This document shows positions 36,602-45,212 of a stretch of 64,000 bases of DNA, piece by piece. The stretch covers positions 1 through 64,000 of the forward strand of contig NZ_PNFB01000013.1 in NCBI RefSeq assembly GCF_003347015.1. Direction: 5' to 3'. How positions within the stretch are numbered: the stretch's first letter is position 1; the number at the start of each line of letters is the position of its first letter. The stretch is from Brachybacterium sp. YJGR34 (GTDB lineage Bacteria; Actinomycetota; Actinomycetes; Actinomycetales; Dermabacteraceae). The position numbers and the translations under genes are program-made. The notes beneath the pieces were generated by a model that was given only the letters and a program-made list of their open reading frames with translations, searched no databases and was not told the DNA's origin.

Positions 36602-37507
36602 ATGATCTCCTCCGACCTCTCCCTGACGGCCTCCGGTCCCGCGCGGATCGCGGACTATCCACCCGGCTCCAGCTACGGTCCACGACGCCTGCCGGATTTC
36701 GAGCTCGTCTGGCTCCTCGCGGGCTCCGCTCAGCTCACGCTCTCGCCGGGGCGCGCGCCGACCGAGGCACGCTCCTGTTCCCTCCTGCCCGGGGACGTGG
36801 CGATCACTCGGCCCGGCGTGCAGGACCATTACGCCTGGGATCCGGTGATCTCCAGCCGGCACGCATATCTGCACTTCACGGCGGACGATCTGGGATCTTT
36901 GCCGGATCCGGCAGCATGGCCCGCGATGCGCAGCTTCTCCGAGCTGCCGGTGCTGGAGTCGCTGTGCGACTACCTGCTGGCTCTCGCCGGTGACGAGGGC
37001 CGGCCCGCCGCAGAGCGCAGTGCGCAGGTCCTCCACTGGCTGGTCGATCTCTACGTCACCGGACCGCTGCCGAGGGACCCCCTGGCCGGACTCCCCGCCG
37101 CCGTACTCGCGGCGCTGGAGGAGACCGGCGAGATCTGGGCCCGGGACGGGCTGCGGCTGATCCACGTCGAGGAGCTGGCCCGCAGGTCCCATGTCACGCC
37201 CGCGCATCTCCACCGTGTCGTGAAGTCAGCCCTGGGCATGGGGCCCGCTCAATTCCTCGAGCTCGTCCGGCTCTGGCAGGCCGCGACGGCGCTGCAGCGC
37301 AGTAGCGCCACGATCAGTGAAGTCGGCGTGCTGTGCGGCTATCCGGACCGCTTCCACTTCTCGCGCCGCTTCCGTCACCTCTACGGCATCCCCCCGCGCG
37401 AGGCCCGCGAGGTGGGCGCGTCGCCGGATCCCGCCGGTCCGCTGCGGGCCGCGGGACTGCTCGGGCTCGCACAGACGCTCCTCGCTCCGCGGCGTGCGGC
37501 GCCCTGA
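36602..37507 (+). CDS. AraC family transcriptional regulator
   Basis: A 301-residue regulator with an N-terminal cupin-like sensing domain (to about residue 110) and a C-terminal AraC double helix-turn-helix (about 185-280). The first recognition region is IHVEELARRSHVTPAHLHRVVKSALG; the second is SEVGVLCGYPDRFHFSRRFRHLYG. It is divergent from PhyH and probably activates PhyH and the binding protein when the ligand is present. There is no Shine-Dalgarno near the ATG, so it may be leaderless. Confidence 0.9.
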   Translation: MISSDLSLTASGPARIADYPPGSSYGPRRLPDFELVWLLAGSAQLTLSPGRAPTEARSCSLLPGDVAITRPGVQDHYAWDPVISSRHAYLHFTADDLGSLPDPAAWPAMRSFSELPVLESLCDYLLALAGDEGRPAAERSAQVLHWLVDLYVTGPLPRDPLAGLPAAVLAALEETGEIWARDGLRLIHVEELARRSHVTPAHLHRVVKSALGMGPAQFLELVRLWQAATALQRSSATISEVGVLCGYPDRFHFSRRFRHLYGIPPREAREVGASPDPAGPLRAAGLLGLAQTLLAPRRAAP

Positions 37508-37544
37508 GGGTCGAGGAGTCGACGTCACCGCGGTCCGGCGGCCG

Positions 37545-38534
37545 CTATGCGGGTGCAGAGACCGTCCGGAAGCCGGCGTTGCCCATCGAGGAATCCGGGG
37601 TGTTCCGGGAACGGGCGGAGCAGCGGTAGCGGTTGCAGTAGGAGTCGTGACAGAGGTAACTGCCGCCCCGCAGCACCCGTGCGTGACCCGTCTCCGGTCC
37701 GACGGGATCGATGTGGGTCCCGCCGCGCCGGGACCGCTCGAGATAGGTGCCCGGATGGAACCAGTCGCGGCACCATTCCCAGACGTTACCCACGCACTGC
37801 CACAGCCCGTACCCGTTGGGCTCGAAGCTGCGCCCCGGGGCGGTGGTGAGGAAGCCGTCCTCGAGGGTGTTCGTCCGAGGGAAGGTGCCCTGGAAGATGT
37901 TGGCGCGCCAGCCGCCCTCGTCGACCGGGTTGTCGCCCCAGGGGTAGCGGGCACCATCGAGTCCGCCGCGGGCCGCGTACTCCCACTGCGCCTCGGTGGC
38001 AAGGCTCCGTCCCGCCCAGGTGCAGTACGCCTGCGCGTCGTTCCAGCTGACGTGGACGACGGGATGCTCCTCGAGACCCGCGAGGCTCGAGCCCGGGCCG
38101 CCGGGATGCTGCCAGTCGGCGCCGAGGACGCCGATCCACCAGGGAACGCCGGGCGTCGGTCCGATCCGTTCCGCCTCCGCCGCCTCGACGGCCAGGTGGA
38201 AGACGGCCGACTCCCCGAAGCGCTCGGCCTCGGTGCGGTACCCGGTCTCCTCGACGAAGCGCGCGAACGCGGCGGTGGTCACCGGTGTCGCATCGATGTC
38301 GAAGGCGCCGAGGGCGACCTCGTGCCGCGGCGTCTCTCCGTCGGCCCGGTTCGCATCCCCGGACGCGTCGCCCATCAGGAAGGTGCCTGCGGGGACGCGC
38401 ACCTGCTCGATCGGGTGGGACCCCGCGGCACCCGCGGGCACGACGCGGGCCGGAGCGTCGGCTCCCCTGCGCGGTGGCGCCGATAGTCCGCAGCCGCAGC
38501 CGGTGCCGGCGGGATGGTGGTCCGGTGCGCTCAT
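37545..38534 (-). CDS. Formylglycine-generating enzyme
   Basis: A 329-residue FGE/SUMF1-type protein. The C-terminal block contains SYLCHDSYCNRYRCSARS, very like human SUMF1, with the copper-binding active-site pair Cys300 and Cys305. GNVWEWCRDWF and LRGGS are also present. FGE oxidises the Cys of a CxPxR motif in sulfatases to formylglycine, using O2. The target is almost certainly the sulfatase at 38531, whose stop overlaps this start (ATGA). An N-terminal stretch of about 35 residues with Cys13 and Cys15 (TGCGCG) is outside the family core. Confidence 0.93.
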   Translation of the reverse strand: MSAPDHHPAGTGCGCGLSAPPRRGADAPARVVPAGAAGSHPIEQVRVPAGTFLMGDASGDANRADGETPRHEVALGAFDIDATPVTTAAFARFVEETGYRTEAERFGESAVFHLAVEAAEAERIGPTPGVPWWIGVLGADWQHPGGPGSSLAGLEEHPVVHVSWNDAQAYCTWAGRSLATEAQWEYAARGGLDGARYPWGDNPVDEGGWRANIFQGTFPRTNTLEDGFLTTAPGRSFEPNGYGLWQCVGNVWEWCRDWFHPGTYLERSRRGGTHIDPVGPETGHARVLRGGSYLCHDSYCNRYRCSARSRNTPDSSMGNAGFRTVSAPA

Positions 38535-40285
38535 CGCTCCCCGGCCGTTGCGAGGGCCTCCTCGGACTCCTCGGCGAGCGCTGCGTCGATCGCCCGCAGC
38601 TGCGGGACGCTGAGGGCACCGGTGAGGGCGAGCTGCCAGAGACTCACCGTGGCCGGCACCGCGACCATCTCGGTGTGGAACAGGGTCGGGGCGATGCGCT
38701 CGAGGACACGGCGGACCGCCGGGGTCGAGGACAGCTCGTGGATCGGCGTGGTGAGCAGCCGGGGTCGGTCGAGCTCGTCGGTCGCGGGCATCGGCTCCGC
38801 CATCTCCCGCGCGCGGCCGGCGTGCTCGCGCGCGAGCAGGTGCTCGGGACCCACGGGGCCGCTGGCCGGGAGGCCGAGCCTCTCGAACTGGCTGGCGGGC
38901 GCATCGCTGGCCCGCAGGCGCTCGGCGAGGAGCTGGGCCAAGCGCAGCTCGAGTTCGTCGTCCACCAGGGGGGAGAGCTGCTGCGGATCGTCCTCGAGGT
39001 CGAACAGCAGCGTGCCGTGCTGCCAGGGATTCATCCAGCCGGCCGCTGCTTCGAGGCGCATGGTCCGCAGCCCCTTGGTGAAGGAGAAGGGCGAGGCGGG
39101 CTCCCACTCCGCCAGCTCCTGGACGGCGAAGCGCGAGCGCATATGCGTGGGCATCAGCGTGAACTCCTCGAGCGGGGAGTTCTCCGCGGTGCCGCTGGAG
39201 CGCATGTACACGTACCGGCCGTCGGTGATGTTCACGTGCCCGCCGTGGATGCCGTAGAGCGCGGCCTCGCGGTGCGCGTCGGGGAGGGCGAGATCGAGCC
39301 CCTGCATGTCCTCCGGGACGTCGAGTCCGAAGAAGGACAGCAGGGTGGGGGCGATGTCGATGGTCTGGGCGAGGTCGCCCCGGCGGGCGTCGGCCGCGCC
39401 GGACCGCGGATCCCACAGGAACATCGGCAGGTGCACCAGCTCGTTGAACCACGGCTGGACGGACTTCGCCCACCAGCCGTGCTCCCCCAGCAGGAAGCCG
39501 TGGTCGGTGTTCACGATGAGCATCGTGTCCTCCCACAGCCCGTGGCGGTCCATGGCATCGAGCACCCGGCCCAGCGAGCGGTCGCACATCGAGACCAGCG
39601 CGGCGTACTCGTACCGCGCGTGCTCGACCTGCTCGGAGGGCTCGGAGATCCTCTGGTAGCCGGGCCAGTCGAACTCCTCCCCGTCGTACTCGTGGGGGTA
39701 GAGGTCCTTGTACGCCTGATGGGTGAAGAACGGCTCGTGCGGATCGAACAGCTCGATCTGCGCCATCCACCGATCGACCTGGGCGTTGGTGTCGATGAAG
39801 TGGATCCCGGCATCGACGGTGAGGGTCTGGGAGTGCTCCGCCTCGGTGGGCATGTAGGAGCGGTTCACGCGGTCCTGCGAGCGCATGCCGGGCCCGGCGT
39901 CGACCACGCCCTTCCACGGGTCGCCCTCCTGGCCGCGGAAGAACTCCCAGGTCGAGTAGCGGGTGTGGTAGGTCGCGCCGCCGTCCTCCCAGTAGTGGGG
40001 GTGGTCCGAGGCCAGGTGGGTGTGCACGCCGTTCTCGCGCAGGATCTCGGGCATCGAGTCGTCGAAGGGCTCGAGCGGGCCCCAGGAGCGGTGTAGGAAG
40101 TTGTGGCGCCCGGTGTGCAGCTCGCGCCGCGCGGGCATGCACGGCATCGATCCGGCGTAGAAGTTGTCGAAGGTGGCGGCGCGCTGAGCGAGCCGGGCGA
40201 AGTTCGGGGCGTCGACGATGGTGTTCCGGTACGGCGGCAGCATGTGCCGGTTCAGGCTGTCGAACATGAGCATGATGGCCTTCAT
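38531..40285 (-). CDS. Type I sulfatase (alkaline phosphatase superfamily hydrolase)
   Basis: A 584-residue sulfatase-family hydrolase. The formylglycine site is Cys49 in PCMPARRELHTGR (CxPxR). Metal ligands are seen in MFDSLNR near the N terminus and NTDHGFLLGEHG (residues 259-270), and DPHEPFF is also typical. No signal peptide is present, so it is cytoplasmic. Substrate could be a sulfated sugar, aryl sulfate or phosphonate ester. It lies between PadR and FGE with four-base overlaps at both ends. The last 130 or so residues have no clear match to the core. Confidence 0.9.
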   Translation of the reverse strand: MKAIMLMFDSLNRHMLPPYRNTIVDAPNFARLAQRAATFDNFYAGSMPCMPARRELHTGRHNFLHRSWGPLEPFDDSMPEILRENGVHTHLASDHPHYWEDGGATYHTRYSTWEFFRGQEGDPWKGVVDAGPGMRSQDRVNRSYMPTEAEHSQTLTVDAGIHFIDTNAQVDRWMAQIELFDPHEPFFTHQAYKDLYPHEYDGEEFDWPGYQRISEPSEQVEHARYEYAALVSMCDRSLGRVLDAMDRHGLWEDTMLIVNTDHGFLLGEHGWWAKSVQPWFNELVHLPMFLWDPRSGAADARRGDLAQTIDIAPTLLSFFGLDVPEDMQGLDLALPDAHREAALYGIHGGHVNITDGRYVYMRSSGTAENSPLEEFTLMPTHMRSRFAVQELAEWEPASPFSFTKGLRTMRLEAAAGWMNPWQHGTLLFDLEDDPQQLSPLVDDELELRLAQLLAERLRASDAPASQFERLGLPASGPVGPEHLLAREHAGRAREMAEPMPATDELDRPRLLTTPIHELSSTPAVRRVLERIAPTLFHTEMVAVPATVSLWQLALTGALSVPQLRAIDAALAEESEEALATAGER

Positions 40286-40905
40286 CGGGCGGTCTCCTCA
40301 GGGGTGACGGGGCGCTGTGCCCGGACGGTGGGGGTGACAGGTGACGCGGCAGGGGCTGAGCGCAGCTCCTCGCGGAGAGCGGCGACGCGCGCGATATGGG
40401 CGTCCTTCGCCGCGGCGCCGGTGCGGTGCGACCACTCCCCGACGCGCGCGGCGAGCGCTTCGTCGAAGGGGAGCTCCGGGGCCGTCTCGAGGTGCCGGTC
40501 GCGGAAGCGGTAGCGCGCGACCTCCCGGGTGCGTTCCTCGATCTCGGTGTCGAGCAGGCCGATCAGCGCCTCCCGCGTCATGAAGCCCGCGAAGGCCAGT
40601 CGGGCCTGGAGGTCGGGCTCCTCGAAGCGCGTGGGCGGGTGGTACGGACCGGTCAGCCAGTCGAGGAAGACGGTCGCACCCTCCTCGGTGAGGCTGTACC
40701 GCTTCGCGTCGGTCGCGCCGGGCCGCGGCTCGACCTCATGGACCACCCATCCGCGGGACTCCATGGCGGCCAGCGAGCGGTAGACCTGGCTCATCTGGGT
40801 GTTCGAGCGCAGGAAGCGCCCGGAGGTATCCATGTACTTCTTGAGGTCGTATCCGGTGGCCGGCTTCAGCGCCAGCACACCGAGGAGCAGGTGCTCGAGC
40901 TTCAT
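40282..40905 (-). CDS. PadR family transcriptional regulator
   Basis: A 207-residue PadR regulator. The winged helix occupies the first 85 residues (LEHLLLGVLALKPATGYDLKKYM, TQMSQVYRSLAAMESRGWV), followed by a helical dimerisation tail. ATG 40905 has AGGAGG upstream. It is the first gene of a PadR-sulfatase-FGE operon and divergent from an MFS transporter. Repeated TGACACA-like elements lie in the 235-bp intergenic region and are likely its binding sites. PadR proteins usually repress an adjacent operon and a transporter until an effector is bound. Confidence 0.9.
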   Translation of the reverse strand: MKLEHLLLGVLALKPATGYDLKKYMDTSGRFLRSNTQMSQVYRSLAAMESRGWVVHEVEPRPGATDAKRYSLTEEGATVFLDWLTGPYHPPTRFEEPDLQARLAFAGFMTREALIGLLDTEIEERTREVARYRFRDRHLETAPELPFDEALAARVGEWSHRTGAAAKDAHIARVAALREELRSAPAASPVTPTVRAQRPVTPEETAR

Positions 40906-40937
40906 CGCGTGCCTCCTGAGGTGATCGTCGCCAAGCG

Positions 40938-41045
40938 TGACACATGTGGAATGGAAGGGCAAGCACGCCAACCATCGGGAGCACGTTGACCGAGCGTGAC
41001 GATTGTGTCATGCTCCCCACCCATCGGCATTCGCATTGTGTCATG
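40938..41045. promoter_or_regulatory. Cluster of three TGACACA-like sites
   Basis: TGACACATGTG at 40938-40948, TGACGATTGTGTCA at 40997-41010 (arms TGAC/GTCA) and ATTGTGTCATG at 41035-41045. They share the core TGACACA or its reverse and lie in the PadR-MFS divergent gap, so they are candidate PadR operators. Confidence 0.5.
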
Positions 41046-41140
41046 GCCTGCAATGAGGCATCTCCTCCGGACGGGCCCCTCGCAGCTCACCGCGGAGCCG
41101 TCGCACCGATCCGCCCCTGACGACGACGACAGGATCCTCG

Positions 41141-42487
41141 ATGTCCACGACCGCACCGGACGCCCCGGCGTCCCAGCACTCCCCCGCGACCCGGGTCCCG
41201 CACCGCTGGCGAAACCTGGCCACGCTCACCGGTTCCACCGCCGTGGACAGCACCGAGGGGAGCCTGATCGGAACGCTCTTCCCCTCGATCGCTGCGTCCC
41301 TCGGTCTGAACAGCGGCCACCTGGGCACCATGACCGCGCTCGGAAAGCTCGCCTCCGCCCCGGCGGGACCGCTGTGGACCTGGCTCGCCGCATGCACCTC
41401 CCGCAAGACCGTCCTGGTCACCACCTCGCTGCTGGGCGGCGCCTTCGGCATCGCCTCGGCGTTCAGCACCGGCTACATCTCGCTGCTCGTGCTGAACGTC
41501 CTCATGGCCGCCGCGCTCGTCGGGGCCTCCCCCGTGGGCAACGCCCTCATCCTCGACTGCTTCTCCGACCGCGAGCGGGCACGCGCGATGTCCTACTTCT
41601 ACGGGGCGATCAACGGCATCGCCTCGCTCATGGGGCCGCTGATCGGGCTGTTCTCCCTGTCCGAGGACGGCTGGCGGTACGGACTGGCGACGATGGGCTC
41701 GATCGCGGCGCTCGCGGGCGTCGCACAGCTCGTCCTCATCAAGGACCCCGGCGTCGGCGCCTCGGAACCGGAGTTCGCCGATCTCGCGTCCGGGCGCCGC
41801 GTCCGGGAGAAGACCTCCCTGCGCGCGATCCTCGGGCTGTTCCGGGTCCGCTCGTACAGCCTCATGATGCTCTCGCGCCTGCTCTCCGGCCACCTGCTGA
41901 TCTCGGTCTACGGCGTGACCTTCCTGGTCGACGAGCGCGGGTTCTCCAACGCCCTCGCCGCGACCGTCCTGCTGCCCTTCGGGATCGGATACCTCGTGGG
42001 AACCCTGGGCGGAGGGATGCTGGTGGGCGTGCTCGATCGGGTGATGCCGCGCCACGGACGGATCTGGTACATCCAGCTCGCCCAGATCCTCTTCGCCGTC
42101 GCGGCCATGGTCGCCACGCAGCTCCACCTGGGCGGGATCCTCGCCTACGCCGTGCTGTGGGCCCTGATGGGCGCCGCGCAGGGCATGAACCCGCCGGTCA
42201 ACCGGCCGATCGTGGCCGCAGTCATCCCACCCAAGCTCCGCGGCCAGGCGATGGCCGTCTTCATCACCGTCTTCGAGACGATCGGCTGGGCGCTCTTCTC
42301 CTTCGGGGCGGGCCAGTTCGCCGTCACCCACGGCATCCAGAGCGTCTTCTTCTGGGTGTTGGGGGTGCTCATGGTCGTCAACGCCCTGGTGCTCGGCCTG
42401 CTCCACCTCACCTACCCGCGTGATGTCGCCGCCGCGACAGCGGATCGGGAGCGCGATCGCGAGGCCACACTCGGCGCCTCGGGATGA
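41141..42487 (+). CDS. MFS transporter
   Basis: A 448-residue major-facilitator protein with about 12 hydrophobic helices. The loop between helices 2 and 3 reads GPLWTWLAACTSRKT, and SYFYGAINGIASLMGPLIG marks the middle of the N-terminal half. It imports or exports small solutes by proton coupling. It is divergent from the PadR-sulfatase-FGE operon and probably carries the sulfated substrate or a product. AGGA lies six bases before the ATG. Confidence 0.88.
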   Translation: MSTTAPDAPASQHSPATRVPHRWRNLATLTGSTAVDSTEGSLIGTLFPSIAASLGLNSGHLGTMTALGKLASAPAGPLWTWLAACTSRKTVLVTTSLLGGAFGIASAFSTGYISLLVLNVLMAAALVGASPVGNALILDCFSDRERARAMSYFYGAINGIASLMGPLIGLFSLSEDGWRYGLATMGSIAALAGVAQLVLIKDPGVGASEPEFADLASGRRVREKTSLRAILGLFRVRSYSLMMLSRLLSGHLLISVYGVTFLVDERGFSNALAATVLLPFGIGYLVGTLGGGMLVGVLDRVMPRHGRIWYIQLAQILFAVAAMVATQLHLGGILAYAVLWALMGAAQGMNPPVNRPIVAAVIPPKLRGQAMAVFITVFETIGWALFSFGAGQFAVTHGIQSVFFWVLGVLMVVNALVLGLLHLTYPRDVAAATADRERDREATLGASG

Positions 42488-42588
42488 TGATCCGCTGCGC
42501 GGCATCGGGCACCTCGCCCCCTGAGGGCTGCTGCGGGGACGGGGTCGTGTCCCAGCGGGAGCGCCGGCGGCGGTGCTAGCGTGCCGGG

Positions 42589-44112
42589 GTGACTGCCTCC
42601 GCCCCCCGCACCGCTCCCCCGTCCCCCGCCGCCGGTTTCGACCGGGAGAAGTACATCGAGCTGCAGTCGCAGCACATCCACGCCCGTCGGGAGCAGATCG
42701 GCGGGAAGCTGTACCTCGAGATGGGCGGGAAGCTCTTCGACGACCATCACGCCTCCCGCGTGCTGCCCGGCTTCACCCCGGACAACAAGATCGCGATGCT
42801 CGAGCGGCTGCGGGACGAGCTGGAGATCCTGGTGTGCCTCAACGCCAAGGACCTCGAGCGGCAGAAGGTCCGTGCGGACCTCGGCATCCCCTACGAGGAG
42901 GACGTGCTGCGGCTCATCGACGTCTTCCGTGAGCACGGCTTCCTCGTCGAGAACGTGGTGATCACCCAGCTCGAGGAGTCCAACCACGTGGCGCTCGCCT
43001 TCATCGAGCGCCTGCAGCGGCTGGGCCTGTCCGTGGCGCGGCACGGCGTGATCCCCGGCTACCCGCAGGACACGGCCCGGGTGGTCTCCCCGGAGGGCCT
43101 GGGCGCCAACGAGTACTCGGAGACGCAGCGGGACCTGGTGGTGGTCACCGCTCCCGGGCCGGGCTCCGGCAAGCTCGCCACCTGCCTCTCCCAGATCTAC
43201 CATGACCACGCCCGCGGCATCGCCGCCGGCTACGCGAAGTTCGAGACCTTCCCGATCTGGAACCTCCCCCTCGAGCATCCCGTGAACCTCGCCTACGAGG
43301 CCGCCACCGCGGACCTCGACGACCTCAACCTCATCGACCCCTTCCATCTCGATGCCTACGGCGAACAGGTCACCAGCTACAACCGCGACGTCGAGGTGTT
43401 CCCGCTGCTGCGGACGCTGCTGGCGAAGCTCACCGGCGATTCCCCCTACGCCTCGCCCACGGACATGGGCGTGAACATGGCCGGGCACTGCATCGTCGAC
43501 GACGGAGCGTGCCGGGAGGCGGCGCGCCAGGAGATCATCCGCCGCTACTACAAGGCCGTGGTCGCCGAGCGGATGGGAGATCTGGACGACATCGTCTCCC
43601 AGCGGGTGGCGATGGTGATGGCGAAGGCGGGCTGCGAGCTCGCCGATCGTGCCGTCGTCGGCCCGGCGCTCGCGGTCGAGGAGAGCACCGGCGAGCCGGG
43701 CGCGGCGATCCAGCTCGCCGACGGCTCGCTCATCACCGGCAAGACCAGCGAGCTGCTGGGCTGCAGCGCGGCGATGCTGCTCAACGCGCTCAAGCACCTG
43801 GCCGGTATCGAGGACGAGGTGCGTCTGCTCTCCCCCGCGTCGATTGAGCCGATCCAGACGCTGAAGACCGATCATCTGGGCTCGCGCAATCCGCGCCTGC
43901 ACACCGACGAGGTCCTCATCGCCCTGTCCGTCTCCGCCTCGAACGACGAGCACGCCGCCCGGGCCCTGGCTCAGCTGCAGAACCTCTCCGGCTGCGACGT
44001 GCACACCACCACCATCCTGGGCGGCGTGGACGAGGGGATCTTCCGCAACCTCGGCATCTCGGTGACCTCCGAGCCCCGCTTCCAGCGCCGGGGCCTGTAC
44101 CACAAGCGCTGA
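42589..44112 (+). CDS. DUF1846 domain-containing protein
   Basis: A 507-residue protein of the DUF1846 family. It contains [24 protein letters not shown], with a P-loop-like GPGSGK near residue 193, and [22 protein letters not shown] near the C terminus. The function of this family is not established. Its GTG start lies six bases after TAGCGT, so it may be translated from a leaderless message. It stands alone; a palindrome element at 44125 follows its stop and can end transcription. Confidence 0.85.
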   Translation: MTASAPRTAPPSPAAGFDREKYIELQSQHIHARREQIGGKLYLEMGGKLFDDHHASRVLPGFTPDNKIAMLERLRDELEILVCLNAKDLERQKVRADLGIPYEEDVLRLIDVFREHGFLVENVVITQLEESNHVALAFIERLQRLGLSVARHGVIPGYPQDTARVVSPEGLGANEYSETQRDLVVVTAPGPGSGKLATCLSQIYHDHARGIAAGYAKFETFPIWNLPLEHPVNLAYEAATADLDDLNLIDPFHLDAYGEQVTSYNRDVEVFPLLRTLLAKLTGDSPYASPTDMGVNMAGHCIVDDGACREAARQEIIRRYYKAVVAERMGDLDDIVSQRVAMVMAKAGCELADRAVVGPALAVEESTGEPGAAIQLADGSLITGKTSELLGCSAAMLLNALKHLAGIEDEVRLLSPASIEPIQTLKTDHLGSRNPRLHTDEVLIALSVSASNDEHAARALAQLQNLSGCDVHTTTILGGVDEGIFRNLGISVTSEPRFQRRGLYHKR

Positions 44113-44124
44113 GGCCGACGGGGG

Positions 44125-44265
44125 CGTCGGAGCAGCGCGCCCGAGGGTTCGAGCTGGTGATCTGGTCGCCTGAGCCGATGCTCACCGGACCAGATCACCA
44201 GCTCGATCCGTGACAAGGTGTCGCCGCGCCTCCCTCGCACCTTCAGCCTGTCATCCGGTGCGGTG
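44125..44265 (+). repeat. Palindrome-bearing direct repeat, copy A
   Basis: A 141-bp element that matches copy B at 51556-51691 except for a 5-bp insertion (GTGAC after GATCC). Its core is a perfect 19-bp inverted repeat, arms at 44149-44167 and 44188-44206, with a 20-base loop that holds a smaller stem (TGAGC/GCTCA). The hairpin lies between convergent gene ends and may double as a bidirectional terminator. A and B are in the same orientation and bound the ROK cassette. Confidence 0.9.
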
Positions 44266-44291
44266 TCCGGCGGGACTCCCCGAGCATGGGG

Positions 44292-45089
44292 TCAGAAGCC
44301 GTGAGCTGTGAGCCAGCGATACCCCGCGGTGACCACGTCGAAGGGGTCGAGCGCGGTGCGATCAAGCTCCACGAGCGCCCATTCGAGCCCTGCTGGCAGA
44401 GCAGCGACCGCACCGTCGAGATCCGCGCTCCCGTATCCGAGCGGGACCTGATCGGCGAGCGGGTCGTCGGCACGACCCGGCCCGTCCTTGAAGTGCACGA
44501 GTTCGACGCGATCCCCCAGGCCTCGCAGGAGCGCCGGGACGTCTCGACCTGCCGTGTGCGCCCAGTACAGATCGACCTCGGCGACGATCGACGGGTCCAG
44601 CGCCTGGAGGAATCGGTCGTATCCCCGCGTGCCGTCGGGCAGCTCGGGCCAGTCCCACCAGTGATTGTGATAACCGATCCGCACCTCGTGCTCTGCTGCC
44701 CTGTCGGCCAGCAGCCCGAAAGCGTCCGCGAAGCGCTGGACTCCTCCGGGGGTGGTCAGCACATCTCGACCGAAGCCGAGGACGTGCTCGGGGATGCTGG
44801 CGATCGCGACGGGAACTCCGACGATCGCGAGTTCCTCGAGGAGCCAGTCCATCTCCGAAGGAGCCGGGAATCGGGTGTGCGCCGAACTGGCCGTGAGGCC
44901 CGCCAGATCAATGCTCCGCCGCAGCATCTTCGCCTGTGTCAGCCGCTCTCCCCTGGTCAGGGACGGGTTCCCGAGCCCGAACGGCTCCACGCCCTCGAAG
45001 CCGATCTCCGCGACCCGTGCGAGAGCGCGATCCGGGTCGTGGGCGAGCGCATCACGGATCGCGTACAGCGCGAGTCCCTTGACAGCCAT
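44292..45089 (-). CDS. Sugar phosphate isomerase/epimerase (TIM barrel)
   Basis: A 265-residue xylose-isomerase-like TIM barrel. Metal-binding segments include VRIGYHNHWWDW (His), IVAEVDLYWAH (Glu, Asp, His) and VELVHFKDG (His), and WALVELD supplies the last Glu. It is likely cytoplasmic and acts on a keto-sugar or its derivative. ATG 45089 has GGAGGT upstream. A perfect inverted repeat at 45117-45139 lies between it and the divergent ROK gene. It is only about a third identical by eye to the isomerase at 4016. Confidence 0.87.
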   Translation of the reverse strand: MAVKGLALYAIRDALAHDPDRALARVAEIGFEGVEPFGLGNPSLTRGERLTQAKMLRRSIDLAGLTASSAHTRFPAPSEMDWLLEELAIVGVPVAIASIPEHVLGFGRDVLTTPGGVQRFADAFGLLADRAAEHEVRIGYHNHWWDWPELPDGTRGYDRFLQALDPSIVAEVDLYWAHTAGRDVPALLRGLGDRVELVHFKDGPGRADDPLADQVPLGYGSADLDGAVAALPAGLEWALVELDRTALDPFDVVTAGYRWLTAHGF

Positions 45090-45116
45090 GAAAGACCTCC
45101 ACACAAGCTATGTGAT

Positions 45117-45139
45117 TACTTACTCTCGTTGAGTAAGTA
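45117..45139. promoter_or_regulatory. ROK operator, site 1
   Basis: Perfect inverted repeat TACTTACTC (45117-45125), 5-base spacer, GAGTAAGTA (45131-45139). It lies between the divergent isomerase and ROK genes. The same pattern recurs at 46545-46567 in the importer promoter, so both sites are probably bound by the ROK regulator. Confidence 0.85.
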
Positions 45140-45176
45140 TGTTGGCCACGTCCGCCCACCGCAAGGGAGAATCGCC

Positions 45177-45212
45177 ATGAGTCTCGTCCAGCCCTCGAGG
45201 AGCACCCCGTGA
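45177..45212 (+). CDS. Possible 11-residue leader peptide before ROK
   Basis: ATG 45177 has AGGGAGA eight bases upstream and encodes MSLVQPSRSTP. Its TGA overlaps the GTG start of the ROK gene (GTGA at 45209-45212). This could couple ROK translation to a short upstream frame. It is too short to score on composition; the support is only the ribosome site and the overlap. Confidence 0.35.
   Translation: MSLVQPSRSTP

Noticed and set aside
43916..44185. Similar short frames beginning MSIGSGDQITSS at 44 kb and 51 kb
   Set aside because: They are translations of the palindromic repeat itself, not genes.
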